Assembly (NCBI GenBank): GCA_963727245.1 | Contig: CAVSFO010000017.1 | Span: 1 to 60,367, forward strand | DNA length: 60,367 bases | Origin: JBKQVT01 sp963727245 | Lineage (GTDB): Bacteria; Planctomycetota; Planctomycetia; Pirellulales; Thermoguttaceae | Reading direction: 5' to 3' | Shown here: one piece after another, positions 47,145 through 57,602 of the stretch | How the letters are laid out: each line of letters starts with the position of its first letter | How positions within the stretch are numbered: position 1 is the first letter of the stretch | Notes under the pieces: generated by a model | The model's database searches: none | Told to the model about the DNA's origin: nothing | Seen by the model: the letters and a program-made list of their open reading frames with translations, nothing else | Translations under genes and position numbers: made by a program

Positions 47145-49969
47145 CTAGAGCACTTCGATGGTCACATCATCGAGGCAGACTTCGCCCAGGCCAGACAGGG
47201 CGAAGGTGACGCTCAGGGCGCCGGGCTGTGAGACGGCGCGATAGAGGGTAAACTCCCGCCAGCCGGAGGTCTTGTCGATGCGCTCGGCCAGATCGTCGCC
47301 GCCGAGTGAATCGACCACCAACAGCCCGTCCACGCTGGCGGTGATGGGCAAGGGGATATTGACCCAGCCGTGGATGCGCACCAATTGTCCGGGCTCGACG
47401 GGCACCGCGGGCGTGGTCATCCAGACCGGCGGCGTCTCGATCATGGCCGGTGGATGCTCGGGGTCGTCGGCCAGGGCAGTCAGGCGGAGCCCGAGCTTGC
47501 CGCGATGGGCGGCCTCGTCGAACAGATCGGCGGCCGTGTGGATGCCCGGCGTCGGATGGTAATAATGGCGCCAGCCGGTTTGCATCATCACGTCGCGCCG
47601 CTCGAAATCACCGCCGGGGAGCCGATTGGGCTGCTGCGGCGAGCCTGCCAGCCGGTCCATCAAGCTCCAGTGCCAGGGGAGGGTGGCGAAGCTGGCGGTG
47701 CCCGGACTGGCCAGCGGCGAACCAAGCTTCGCGACGGCGACCTGCCAATAGGCCCGCTCCAGCAGCCGCATGGCCCGCATCGCTTGCCGGGCGTGCAGCG
47801 CCGCCGTCGGGTACTGACCGGCGGCCAACTGGCTGTTGCACGCCTGCATTTCCTTCCGCGCGGCGTCCAGATACTTCGCGACGACGGTCTGCGGGGGGCT
47901 GTGGCGGGCAAGCTGCCCCATCAGCGCAATAAAGGTGCGGAACCTTTGATCGGCCAGCGCACATTCCAGTTCGGCCTGCCGCTTGCCGGACGCCACCGAC
48001 CGCCGCATCACTTCATCGATGTCCCGCGGGTCCTGGGCGAAGAGGACCAGGGCGCTGAGGCCGAAGTTATCCAAGGTGACCTTGATGCCGCCGGTCCCCC
48101 GCTTCTTGCGCAGCGGCTCCAAGCGGCCCAGGAGCACTTCGTAGGCCAGGGTCGCTTCCGGCGTGCCCGGCACCACCAGCGTCACGGTGTCGGTGGTCGC
48201 CTGCGACGTGGCGCACTGGCGCTGGCCGTGCACCAGAGGGGAAGCACCAGCCGGGTACGACCCATTTGCAGCACGGCGGCGGTGACTCCGGGCACACTGG
48301 GGCGTGACGCGCCAGCGCGGGGTGCGGCGGTTTCGGGCTTGTCGCGCCGGGAATCGGTGTTCTGCCCAGTCATGCCCGGCCGGTTCCGGCTGTCGCTGGT
48401 TTCCCGCTTCGCGGGCTGGACCTCCAGACGGACGGTTTCCGCGGTGGCGACGTAGCGCCCGGCAGCGATCCAGGGCTCGACCAGTTGCAGCTCGAGGTTG
48501 AGCAACTCGAGGTCCATGGCGCGCCGGCGGGTGTCCGGGTCGGTGGCGTTCAGCGGCGAGCGCGAGAGGAAGATCAGGCCGCGACTGCCGGCGGAGATGG
48601 CCGTATAGACCATCAGCCGCATCTGATCGCCGCTGACGGCGGCGGGCAGCGGCCGGCCCGGCTGCAAGGCCAGGAGTTGACGGCGGAGGCCCTCGCTGGG
48701 CTGCGTCTGCACGGTGGTCCAAACGGGCGTGCCCGGCCGCGCCGGTTGCCGCCGCACCCAGGCCCCGTAGTCGGCCAGTTCCAAGCTGCTGCCCAACGGA
48801 CGCCGATCGATCACCAGCAGATCGACCTGGCGGCTGTAGGCGCGGAGTTCGTTGCGCGGCCAGCAGAGCAAGGGACGATGCTGATGGGAGTCGGCGGCGT
48901 GGACCTGCTCCGCCCATCGTTTGACGCCGGCAAGTTGTTCCCCGATCAGATCGGCGCCGAGATCCCAGGCCAAGACGCGCTGGAATTCGGGGCCGAATTC
49001 TCCCAGCGCCGGCGGCGCGGCGCCGGGCAGATCGGCCGGGGCGGGGCGGGGCGGCGGGCAAACCAGCCACAGCCCCAGCCGCTGCGACTCTTCGCGCAAC
49101 GCGGCCGCCGGCAACTCCGGCAACCAGACGGCGTTGAATCCCAATTGCTTCAGCAGCGGCAGCGGCTCGCCTTGATATTGGATGATGCGGGGGAAAATGG
49201 GTTCTGCGTCCGCCAGCAACACCGATCCGTTCAGGTGCGCGCCCGGCTGAGGGCGGGGCTCGGGGCTGCCGGGCACCGAGACCGGCAGTGCGCTCGGCAA
49301 AATCGCCTTGACCGGGGTCGGCCGCGACGGCCTGCCGGGTGCAATCGGCGCGGAACTCACATAGCCGGCAATTTCCAAGTCGTCGATCCAGACGTTCGTC
49401 ACACCGCGACCGCCGTAGACGTTCAGGAGCACGCGCGCGATGTAGGCCTCGCGGCCGTCGACGTCGGTTCTCAGGCGGCTGCGCATCACGACGAGTTGCC
49501 GTTGCAACAAGAGGCGAATCTGCTCGATGCCCAGTTGCTGCCAGTGGCCGGGATTGTTGTAGACGGCGCCGAACACCCGGGCTTGCAGCGGCTTGCCGGT
49601 TTGCGCGTCGATGGCCCGGGGCAGGATGATGTCGGCGGCAAACTGCAAATTGCCGCGGTCGGACCAGATCCACACCGTCGGCAGCAGCTCGTCGATGACG
49701 CGGGGACAGCCCACGTCGTGGCTGATGTAGGCCGATATGCCGTTGTCGCAGGCCACCTGCAACCATTCACAGCGCTGGCCGGAGTGGGCATGCCCCTGGA
49801 CACGCTGCTGCTGGAGGATATGGTAATTGGCATCGCCGCCGGCGTTGCGCCACGACGGATCGGGGCCTTCGAAGCCTTCATGCCATGGCGGCGGCGGCGC
49901 GGCGAGCACCGCCGCGGAAAGTCCGCAGCAGAGCACGCCGGCCAGCCATTTGAGGGTACAGCGGAACAT
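47145..49969 (-). CDS. Large secreted protein with barrel-like and beta-sandwich parts, one frameshift
   Basis: About 940 residues. Start at 49969 gives the signal peptide MFRCTLKWLAGVLCCGLSAA. An N-terminal beta-sandwich-like part (FEGPDPSWRNAGGDANYHIL, VWIDDLEIAGYV) is followed by a TIM-barrel-like segment (LPLLKQLGFNAVWLPELPAA, and MVYTAISAGSRGLIFLSRSP) that resembles glycoside hydrolase-like domains, although no catalytic pair is certain. The frame shifts near 48228; the rest ends in a second carbohydrate-binding-like sandwich (WREFTLYRAV, LGEVCLDDVTIEVL). A polysaccharide-active or binding role is inference. Probably expressed with the downstream glycosyltransferase on the same strand. 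Confidence 0.6.
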
Positions 49970-50277
49970 GGAATCCGGTCGCCTACCGCTTGCTGCGCGA
50001 TTCGGTTCGTGCGCGGCTGCGTGTGGTAGCCAAAACGCCACACGCTGCCCGCCTCGGCCCACCTGGACGTAACATGTGCTTGTATCAGGATTTGCGAAGA
50101 GCATCCAGAGCAAACGTGGCGTTTTCTCAGCGCGGAGGTCCGGGGTCAAATCTGCTGCCTATGTCGCAACATATTGCCAGCAAAAGAGTTGCGTCGTTTT
50201 TTGGCGGCTCCGTCCGCCACCGGCACGCGGCGTGCTTTCCAGAAGTTCGTCCAACTCACCTTTCGGAGAAGCAACCC
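49970..50277. other. Divergent intergenic region
   Basis: Separates the minus-strand secreted protein from the plus-strand small protein at 50278. Frames run through it on both strands but show no homology. It should hold two promoters; none can be assigned with confidence. GGAG at 50265-50268 is the RBS of the next gene. Confidence 0.45.
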
Positions 50278-50568
50278 ATGAGCCAGCCCACTCGCATCCT
50301 GAAACCGGAGACTCAAACCGAGGAGGTGCCCCGCGAAATCCTCGATCTCGTGGTGGCCCTTCAGCAACTCCCCCCCGAGCACCAGGGGAGGATCGAGCCC
50401 CTGCTCAGCCGCGTCGTGGAAGCCACCAAGCGGCGGCGGCGCATTCTCTCCCTGGTGCAGGACGCCTTGGGCCAGTTGCGGCTGGATATGAAGTACCTGG
50501 CGTTCGACCTCGAGGCCACCCGCCGGGAACGTGACGACTTCCGTCGCAAATGGGAGGAGACTTTGTAG
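50278..50568 (+). CDS. Small helical protein of unknown function
   Basis: 96 residues from ATG 50278, RBS GGAG nine bases upstream. No signal peptide. Almost entirely helical and charged: REILDLVVALQQLPPEHQ, LLSRVVEATKRRRRILSLV, then a likely coiled coil LDMKYLAFDLEATRRERDDF. I do not recognise a named family. It stands alone between the secreted protein and the kinase operon; its good RBS and clean codon use make it a believable gene. Confidence 0.7.
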   Translation: MSQPTRILKPETQTEEVPREILDLVVALQQLPPEHQGRIEPLLSRVVEATKRRRRILSLVQDALGQLRLDMKYLAFDLEATRRERDDFRRKWEETL

Positions 50569-50834
50569 GGATTTAGGGATTTAGGGATTTAGGGATTGGG
50601 GATTGAGGGATTGGGGATTGGGAAAGCCCCGCGACTGCGTCGCGGGGGTAGCCGGGGGTGGTTCGGCAACCGGCGGTTTCGCCGCCACGGCGGTCAGGGG
50701 GCAGCGGTCGGCCAACGGGGGTCATTGCAGGGCAGTCGATCTGGATTTACCATGAAGGATCCGGGTGGGCCCGTAGGCCCGCCGGTCTGGAATGATGGCA
50801 GCGTCGCTCTTGAAGGCTTGGGGGTAGCAGCGGC
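50569..50834. repeat. Intergenic with GGGATTTA tandem repeats and a hairpin
   Basis: An 8-bp unit GGGATTTA repeats at 50573-50600 and degrades to GGGGATT. A hairpin GCCCCGCGACTGCGTCGCGG at about 50627-50646 follows. The same 8-bp repeat is at 55554-55578, so a dispersed microsatellite. The rest (50650-50834) is unexplained. Confidence 0.6.
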
Positions 50835-52315
50835 ATGGGGCATCCTAGCGCCGAACAACTCGCGCAACGGGCGCTGGATCTGGGGCTGTTGGACGATCGG
50901 CAGCTTCGCGAGATTTGGGCCAGTCTGGGCAGCCGCAACGTGCCGGTGGACCAGCTTCTGCAACTGTTGGTGCGGCGCGAATTTCTCACCAATTACCAGG
51001 TGGAGCGGCTGGTCAAAGGAGAACGCTTCGGTTTCTTCTTCGGCTCGTACAAGGTGTTGTACCTGGTCGGCGCCGGGACCTTCGCCCGGGTGTTTCGCGC
51101 GTGCACCAGAAGACCGGCGCGGTGGTGGCGCTGAAGGTGCTGCGCGGCCGCTACAACGACAACCCCGACAAGTTCGGCCTCTTTATCCGCGAGGGGCACG
51201 TGGGCTGCACGCTGCGGCATCCCAACATCGTGCCCATCTACGAGGTCGTCTCGGAGCGGAGGTCTCACTTCCTGGTGATGGAGTTCATCGAGGGCTGGAG
51301 CCTGGAGACGTTCGTCAAGGTCCGCAAAACGGTGCAGGCGGACCAGGCCACCAAGTTGATGATCGACATGACCGAAGGGCTCCGCCACGCCTTCGAGCAC
51401 GGCGTGACGCACCGGGACCTGAAACTCAACAACGTGCTGGTCTCCACGAGCGGGCAAGCCAAGCTGGTCGATTTCGGCCTGGCCGCCATGGACGAGACCA
51501 TCGCCGACGAGGCCTTGGCCGATCTGCCCAACACGCGCACCATCGACTATGCGGCCCTGGAGCGGGCCACGGGGGTCCGCAAGGACGACACCCGCAGCGA
51601 CATCTATTTCCTCGGCTGCATCTTTTATCACATGCTCACCGGCCAGGCGCCGCTGTCGGAGACCCGCGATCGCTTGCAACGGCTCTCCAAACATCGCTTC
51701 CTGGAAGTGGTGCCCATCCAGAACGTGGTCCCGACGCTGCCGCATTGGCTCACCCTGGTAGTCAACCGGGCGATGGCGCTGGATCCCAAACGCCGCTACC
51801 AATCGCCTTCGGCGATGCTGGCCGATCTCCACCTGGCCGCCAAGCAGTTGGCTGGCAAGGAGGCAGCCGACGCGTCGCTGGACGACAGCGGACTGGGCCG
51901 CGAGGGTCTTCTCGGGCAGAAACACTACTCGGTGATGGTGGTCGAATCGAACCAGAAACTGCAGGACATTTTCCGCGAGGGCTTCAAACGCGCCGGCTTC
52001 CGCGTGCTGCTGACCAGCGACCCGGCCCGGGCCGTCGACCGCTTTCGCCGCGACGGCGCGGCCGCCGACTGTGTGCTGTTCTCCGCCGGTGAGCTCGGCC
52101 AGCCGGCCCTGCGTGCGTTCAACGCCCTGAGCGAGGACAAGGCTACCGCCTTTGTGCCGGCCGTTTTGCTGCTGGACCAGAACCAGCGGGTGTGGGAAAA
52201 GGACGCCAACGTCTCGGCCAATCGCAAGGTCGTCTTCATGCCCATCACCATGAAGCAGCTTCGCGCGGCCGTGAGCGAATTGGTCGCCGGCAAGACGCCA
52301 ACGGAAAGTCACTGA
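50835..52315 (+). CDS. Serine/threonine protein kinase with C-terminal pseudo-receiver, one frameshift
   Basis: About 493 residues. The N-terminal 80 residues form a helical domain (QRALDLGLLDDRQLREIWAS). The kinase domain has a Gly-rich loop VGAGTFARVFRA, then a shift near 51105 (one G lost), then VALKVLRGRY (Lys), THRDLKLNNVLV (catalytic loop), KLVDFGLAAMD and DIYFLGCIFYHMLTG. The final 125 residues look like a receiver domain (SVMVVESNQKLQDIFREGF) but Ser replaces the phospho-Asp (CVLFSAGEL) and the Lys site reads VFMPIT, so it should not be phosphorylated. Start ATG 50835 lacks a clear RBS. The stop overlaps the next start as TGATG, so translation is coupled. Confidence 0.75.
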
Positions 52316-53594
52316 TGACGTTCATGCAGGAAATCGCCATCACCGGGATCGGCGTAGTCTGCCCGATCGGCATCGGCAAAGAGGCCTATTGGGCTGCGCT
52401 CTGCGCCGGCCGCAGCGGCGTGCGGCGGCTGGAGCAGTACGGCAGCGACAGCGGCTTGGGGTTTCCCTTCGGCGGCCAGCTTGCCGATTTCGATCCCAAG
52501 CAGTATGTCCGGCCCCGCAAGAATCTCAAGGTGATGAGCCGCGACATCCAGTTGGCGGCGGCGGCCGCCGACATGGCCTGTGCCGACGGCGGTCTGCGCG
52601 AGCACGCGATCGCTCCCGAGCGGCTGGGCGTGGTCTTCGGCGCCGACATGATCAACCCCGAGATCGAGGAAATGATCAACGTCTATCGCGACTGCACGGT
52701 CGACGGTCGCTTCGACTACAGCCGCTGGGGCGCGGCGGCGATGGCGGAGATTTTCCCCCTCTGGATGCTCAAGTATCTGCCGAACATGCTGGCCTGCCAC
52801 ATCGGCATTGCCCAGGACGCCCGCGGACCCAGCAACTCGGTGGTGCAGGGCGAGGTCTCCAGCCTGGCCGCGGTGGCCGAGGGCGTCCGCATCATCCAGC
52901 GCGGACAGGCCGACGCCGTCATCGCCGGCGGCGGCGGCTCGCGGCTGCACCCCACGACGATGGTCCGGGCGGCGGTCCTGCCTTCCTCGCATGGCGGCGA
53001 CGATCCGGCGGCTGCCTGCCGGCCCTTCGATGCCCGCCGCGACGGCATGGTCTACGGCGAGGGAGCGGCGGCCGTGCTGCTGGAAAGCCCTGCCCATGCC
53101 GCCGCCCGCGGCGCGAGATCCAGGCGCGCATCCTGGCTTGTGCCGCCGCGTTCGAGCCCCACCGCCGCGAACAGGCCCTCCAAGGCCACGCCATCCGCCG
53201 CGCCATCCTGGCCGCGCTGGCCGAGGCGGGCCTGGCGCCCTCGGCCGTCGGACACGTCAACGCCCATGGCGCCAGCACCCGCAACGACGACCAGATCGAG
53301 GCCCAAGCCATCCGGGCCACGCTGGGGGACACGCCCGTGACCGCGCCGAAAAGCTGCTTCGGCAACCTGGGCGCCGGCGGCGGAGCGGTCGAGATGGTCG
53401 CCAGCGTGCTGGCCTTGCAGAACGGACTCGTCCCGCCTACGCTGAATTACCAATACCCGGACCCCGACTGCCCGGTCAACGTCGTACACGGTCAGCCCTT
53501 GGCGGTGAAGCAGCCGACGGCCATGCTGCTCAATCACACGCTGCACGGTCAGGCGATGGCGGTGCTCCTGGCCGGGCCGGAGGGGAGAAATTAG
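52315..53594 (+). CDS. Ketosynthase-fold protein without catalytic cysteine, one frameshift
   Basis: About 426 residues, FabF-like fold: MQEIAITGIGVVCPIGIGKE, ADAVIAGGGGSRLHP, GHVNAHGASTRNDDQIEAQA. At the nucleophile position GPSNSVVQGEVSSLAAV replaces GPxxSVxTACxxS, so Glu (about residue 180) stands for Cys. The first His (about 318) is kept; the second is Asn (about 351, GNLGAGGG). It resembles chain-length-factor-like or decarboxylating KS relatives and is probably not a condensing enzyme. The frame shift near 53115 fits one lost G (GCGCGGAG to GCGCGAG). Coupled to the kinase by a 1-bp overlap and ended by a hairpin terminator at 53622. Confidence 0.75.
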
Positions 53595-53621
53595 CGCGCC
53601 GCACTGTAGCGGTGGCGGTAG

Positions 53622-53653
53622 GAAGCCCCCCGGACGCAGTCCGGGGGCTTTTC
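53622..53653 (+). terminator. Rho-independent terminator after the ketosynthase-like gene
   Basis: Stem AGCCCCCCGGAC/GTCCGGGGGCTTTT with a 3-4 nt loop and a short T-run, 28 bp after the stop at 53594. A CTGGTCCCTGGCCCCTGG microrepeat at about 53660-53690 follows. Confidence 0.75.
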
Positions 53654-53692
53654 TAATCCCTGGTCCCTGGTCCCTGGCCCCTGGCCCCTGAC

Positions 53693-55569
53693 ATGACCTC
53701 CGCATCCCCGAGCTACCACGCCTTCGCCGACCAAGTCAGGTGCTTGGCCGCGGCCTTGTCGGCCTTGGAACCGTCGGCGGCGGCCGTGGGGCTGGCCCCG
53801 CCGGCAGGCCAGGAATGGTTCGATCTGCTCCAGCGCAAACTGCTGGCACAGCTCGACGTGCCGCCGCTGTTGATCGTGGCCGTGGTGGGCGGAACCAATA
53901 TCGGCAAATCGGTGATCTTCAACAACCTGGCCGGCGAAGTCGCCAGCGCCGTCAGCCCCCTGGCCGCCGGCACCAAACATCCCGTCTGCCTGGTGCCGCC
54001 GGGAAAGGACGACCCGGCCCTGTTGGCGCGGCTCTTCCCCTCCTTCACCTTGCACGCCTGGCAGTCCCCGGACGATCCCCTGGAGGACGCGGCGGAGAAC
54101 CGCCTCTTCTGGCGGAGCGGGGCCTTGGTGCCCCCGCGGCTGTTGCTGTTGGATGCCCCCGACGTTGATTCCGACGTGACGGTCAATTGGGAGCGTGCCC
54201 GGGCGATCCGCCAGGCCGCCGACGTCTTAGTGGCCGTGCTGACGCAACAGAAATACAACGATGCCGCCGTCAAACAGTTTTTCCGCGCCGCGGTGGAAGC
54301 CGACAAGCCGATCCTGGTGATCTTCAACCTCTGCCACTGGGAAGAAGACCGTGCGGCCTGGCCTGCGTGGCTGGCGACGTTTTGCCAGCAGACCGGGCGC
54401 GGCCGGAGTTGGTCTACGCGGCCCCTTACGATCGCCAGGCGGCCGAGGACCTGCGACTGCCGTTCTATCGCCTCGCCGCCGGCCCGCGGCGGGACCCGGA
54501 AGCCGACGTGGGCCGGCTGCCGGCCGCGAGTCTCCGCGACGACCTGGCGTCGTTGCACTTCGATGCCATCAAGGTCCGCAGTTTTCGCGGCGCGGTGACG
54601 CGCGTGCTCGATCCGCGGCGGGGCGTGCCGGCCTATCTGGCGGCAATCCGCGCCGCGGCGGGCGAATTCTCCGCCGCGGCCGCGGCCCTTTCCGCGACCG
54701 AAATGGCACGCGTCGCCTGGCCCGCCCTGCCGGCCGGCGTCCTGGTCGACGAAATCCAACGCTGGTGGGACGCCGGCCGCAGTCCCTGGTCGCGGCAGGT
54801 CCACGGCTTCTATCGCGTGCTGGGCCGCGGCGCCACCTGGCCCCTGCGCGTGGCGTGGCAATCGCTGGCCGCGCCGCCGGCGGCGCCGCTGGACGCCTTC
54901 CGGCGGCGCGAGCACGACGCGATCGTGCTGGCGGTGGAAAAATTGCTGGACGAGTTGGAACGGCTCTCCCGCGTCGGCAACGAGACCTTGCGGCCGCGGT
55001 TGGCACGCCTCTTGGGCGGCCGCGCCCGGGCGACGCTCTTGGAGCGCGTGCGGGCCGCCCACGAGCAACTGCCGGCGGTGGACGACGATTATCGGGCCTT
55101 CTTGCGGACCGAGTTGGACGCCTGGAAGCAGGCCAATCCCCGTGCCGTCCGCTTCCTGCAAACGCTCGATCACGCCGCCGCCGTCGCCCGGCCTGCCATC
55201 ACCATCTCGCTGGCCGTCAGCGGCTGGGTGCTGGCCGGCGACCTCGTCGGCCAGGCGGCCATTCACACGGCCGGACAACTGGCCACGGAGGCGGCCATTG
55301 CCGGCGGCATTGCCGGCGGGGGCGAAGCCCTGGTGAGCACGACCGGCGAAGGTGTCCGGCAGGCCGCCGCCCGGCTGTTTCGCCGCCTCCAATCCCGTTA
55401 TGCGCAGCAGCGCGCCGGCTGGTTGGCCGGCTGGTTGGAACGCGAGTTGCTCGGCGAGTTGCTGGAGGAATTGCGTCGCGGCGCCGAGGCGCCGCAAAGC
55501 GAGGAATTTCGCCGCGTCGAAGCCGCTTGTGAGGGATTAGAAAACGGGAACAGGGATTTAGGGATTTAG
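53693..55569 (+). CDS. Dynamin/Era-like GTPase with membrane-associated C-terminus, one frameshift
   Basis: About 626 residues. P-loop VAVVGGTNIGKSVIFNNLAG (about residues 63-80), G3 LLLDAPDVDSDV (about 154), and a later ILVIFNLCHW where NKxD would be expected. The frame shifts near 54398; ARPELVYAAPYD resumes after one missing G. The second half is helical (RREHDAIVLAVEKLLDELER) and includes a hydrophobic, Gly/Ala-rich stretch ISLAVSGWVLAGDLVGQAAI typical of membrane-inserting tips. The last residues are translated from the GGGATTTA repeat. ATG 53693 follows the microrepeat with no clear RBS. A membrane or division-related GTPase is plausible; the partner is unknown. Confidence 0.7.
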
Positions 55570-55578
55570 GGATTTAGG
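55554..55578. repeat. GGGATTTA tandem repeat
   Basis: Three copies of GGGATTTA overlapping the end of the GTPase gene; same unit as 50573-50600. Confidence 0.8.
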
Positions 55579-55712
55579 GTCGGGGTGGACATTCGCTTGC
55601 GGTTTCGCAGGCCGCCGGCGGTGCGACTTGCCGCAACGGGGGTGTCGACGTATTCTTGCATTAAGGTAAGGGGAGGTTGTGCGCAAACCCCCCGGTAAGT
55701 GAGGAGAAACGG

Positions 55713-57488
55713 ATGCGGAGCAGGATCCTAGGTGCCTTCTGCACGGCCGCGGCCGTGGTGATGCTGTCGGCGGGCGTGCCGCCTGGGCCGGCGCCGTCCC
55801 AGGCGCCGCCGCCGGCGGATCAAGGTCCGCAGCGCATCCGCCAACTCGTCAGCCGGTTGGGTGACAAGGACTATTTCATCCGGCAGCGGGCGGAGACCGA
55901 GCTGGCCAAGGAGGGATTCGAGGCCTTCGACGCCCTCAGCGAGGCGACCCTCAGCAGCGACCCGGAGGTTGCGGTGCGGGCGCGATACTTGCTCCGGCTG
56001 ATGCAGGTGGCATGGGCCGGGCCGGATGATCCGCCGGAAGTGAAACAGTTGCTGCGCGATTACGACGCCCTGGACGCCGATGCGCGGCAGGGGCAAATGC
56101 ATCGGCTGGCAATCCTTCCCAGGCGGGCCGGCATCCCCGCCCTCTGCCGCCTGGTGCGCTACGAGAAGTCGTCGCTGTTGTCGAAGCGGGCGGCGCTCGA
56201 ATTGCTCGGCGTCACCAGTCCGGGCGCCGACCCGGACCGGCAGATTGTCGAGGCGGTGCGCAAGGTCCTCGGCGACAGCCGTCGCCCCGGCGCCGAGTGG
56301 TTGTTGACTTACGCCCGTTTTAGCGAGGATCCGGCGGCCGCCGGCGGGCCCTGGAGCAAACTCGTGGCGGCGGAGGAGTCGTTGCTGAAGACCGCGCCGG
56401 AACAGACCGCGGCGGACATCGCCGTCGCGCTGCTGCGATTCCAGGTCGCCCGGCTGAAAAAGATCGGCCGCAACGAGGAGGCGATTGCCGCCATCGGACA
56501 GCTCGTTCGACTGGAGAAGGGAGACCCGGACACGCTGGTCGAGCTGGTCGAGTGGTTGATCGACCAGAAGGCGTGGCAGGCCGTGGACGAGGTGGCGCGC
56601 CGATTTGGGCCGCTGATCGCCGAGAACTCCGCCCTCAGTTACGCGATGGCCGAGGCCCAACTGGCCCGCGGCGACAAGGGCCGCGCCGAGGAGACGGCCG
56701 CCAAGGCGTGGAAGCTCAACCCCGGCGAGGGCGAGCAGGCGTTGATCGACCATTATTTGCGGGCTGCCGGGCTGCAAGAGCGGGGGTTGTTCGCCTGGGC
56801 TGCGCGGGAGTACCACCGCGTCATCGCCGCCGGCGGGCCCGCCCAACGCGTGGTGTTGCTGGCGGCGATCCACCTGGCCGAGATGAATCACGACCAGGGC
56901 GACGACCTGGCGGCCGCCGAGGTCATGGAAAAGGCGACCAAGTCCCCCGCCGCCAATGTCGCCAATATGGCCGTGCTCCGCGCGCAGCGGGACTATTTCT
57001 CCGCCTGCCATTGGAAAAGCAAGGGGGACCAGGCCAGGTCTCGCCAGCTCCTGGAGAAGGCCCTGGCTGAGAACCCCTCCGATATCGACGTGTTGATCGC
57101 CTGCTACCAGATTCCCGATCAGACGCCCCAGTTCCACGAGAAGATCCAGGGTTTGGTCCGCGACCAGGCCGACTCGACGCAGGAAGCAATCGACCAGAAT
57201 CCGGAGATCGCTGCCAACTACAATCAACTCGCCTGGCTGATCGCCAACACCGAAGGCGATCAGGACGAGGCCTTGCGACTCTCGCAGAAGTCGTTGGAGC
57301 TCGCCCCCGACACCGGCGGCTATTACGATACCCTGGGCCGCGTCTACTTCGCCAAGGGCGACTACGAAACCGCGGTCGCCAACCAGACGAAGGCCGCCGA
57401 GTTGGAACCGCACATGGGCCTCATCAAGCGGCAACTCGAACTGTTCCGCAAGAAGCTGGCAGAGAAGAAACAGCAGAAGAAGAAGTAG
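55713..57488 (+). CDS. Exported HEAT/TPR-repeat protein
   Basis: 591 residues from ATG 55713, RBS GAGGAG at 55701-55706. Signal peptide MRSRILGAFCTAAAVVMLSA, then a Pro/Ala linker. A HEAT-like N-terminal part (QLVSRLGDKDYFIRQRAETE; PEVAVRARYLLRLMQ) is followed by TPRs in the C-terminal half (YNQLAWLIANTEGDQDEALR, YYDTLGRVYFAKGDYETAVA). It ends in a Lys-rich stretch. A scaffold role outside the cytoplasm is likely; the partner is unknown. Its last codons are duplicated downstream around a GGGGACTGTCCC palindrome. Confidence 0.82.
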   Translation: MRSRILGAFCTAAAVVMLSAGVPPGPAPSQAPPPADQGPQRIRQLVSRLGDKDYFIRQRAETELAKEGFEAFDALSEATLSSDPEVAVRARYLLRLMQVAWAGPDDPPEVKQLLRDYDALDADARQGQMHRLAILPRRAGIPALCRLVRYEKSSLLSKRAALELLGVTSPGADPDRQIVEAVRKVLGDSRRPGAEWLLTYARFSEDPAAAGGPWSKLVAAEESLLKTAPEQTAADIAVALLRFQVARLKKIGRNEEAIAAIGQLVRLEKGDPDTLVELVEWLIDQKAWQAVDEVARRFGPLIAENSALSYAMAEAQLARGDKGRAEETAAKAWKLNPGEGEQALIDHYLRAAGLQERGLFAWAAREYHRVIAAGGPAQRVVLLAAIHLAEMNHDQGDDLAAAEVMEKATKSPAANVANMAVLRAQRDYFSACHWKSKGDQARSRQLLEKALAENPSDIDVLIACYQIPDQTPQFHEKIQGLVRDQADSTQEAIDQNPEIAANYNQLAWLIANTEGDQDEALRLSQKSLELAPDTGGYYDTLGRVYFAKGDYETAVANQTKAAELEPHMGLIKRQLELFRKKLAEKKQQKKK

Positions 57489-57602
57489 ACGCCCATGGGG
57501 ACTGTCCCGATTTTCGCGGCGAAGCCCGCGAAGATGGGACTGTCCCCTTCGGCTTGACGTTCCGCAAGAAGCTGGCAGAAAAGGAAGAAGTAGGCGTCAT
57601 GG
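57443..57602. repeat. GGGGACTGTCCC palindrome flanked by a duplication of the gene junction
   Basis: The palindrome is at 57497-57549. Left of it, 57443-57498 holds GTTCCGCAAGAAGCTGGCAG... to AAGAAGTAGACGCCCATGG; right of it, 57559-57602 repeats GTTCCGCAAGAAGCTGGCAG... to AAGAAGTAGGCGTCATGG. Both copies span the TPR stop codon and an ATG; the right ATG (57599) is the real start of the hydrolase. Confidence 0.8.

Noticed and set aside
50573..50622. Telomere-like TTTAGGG repeats
   Set aside because: The unit is the 8-mer GGGATTTA, short and intergenic, and recurs at 55554. A microsatellite in a bacterial chromosome.
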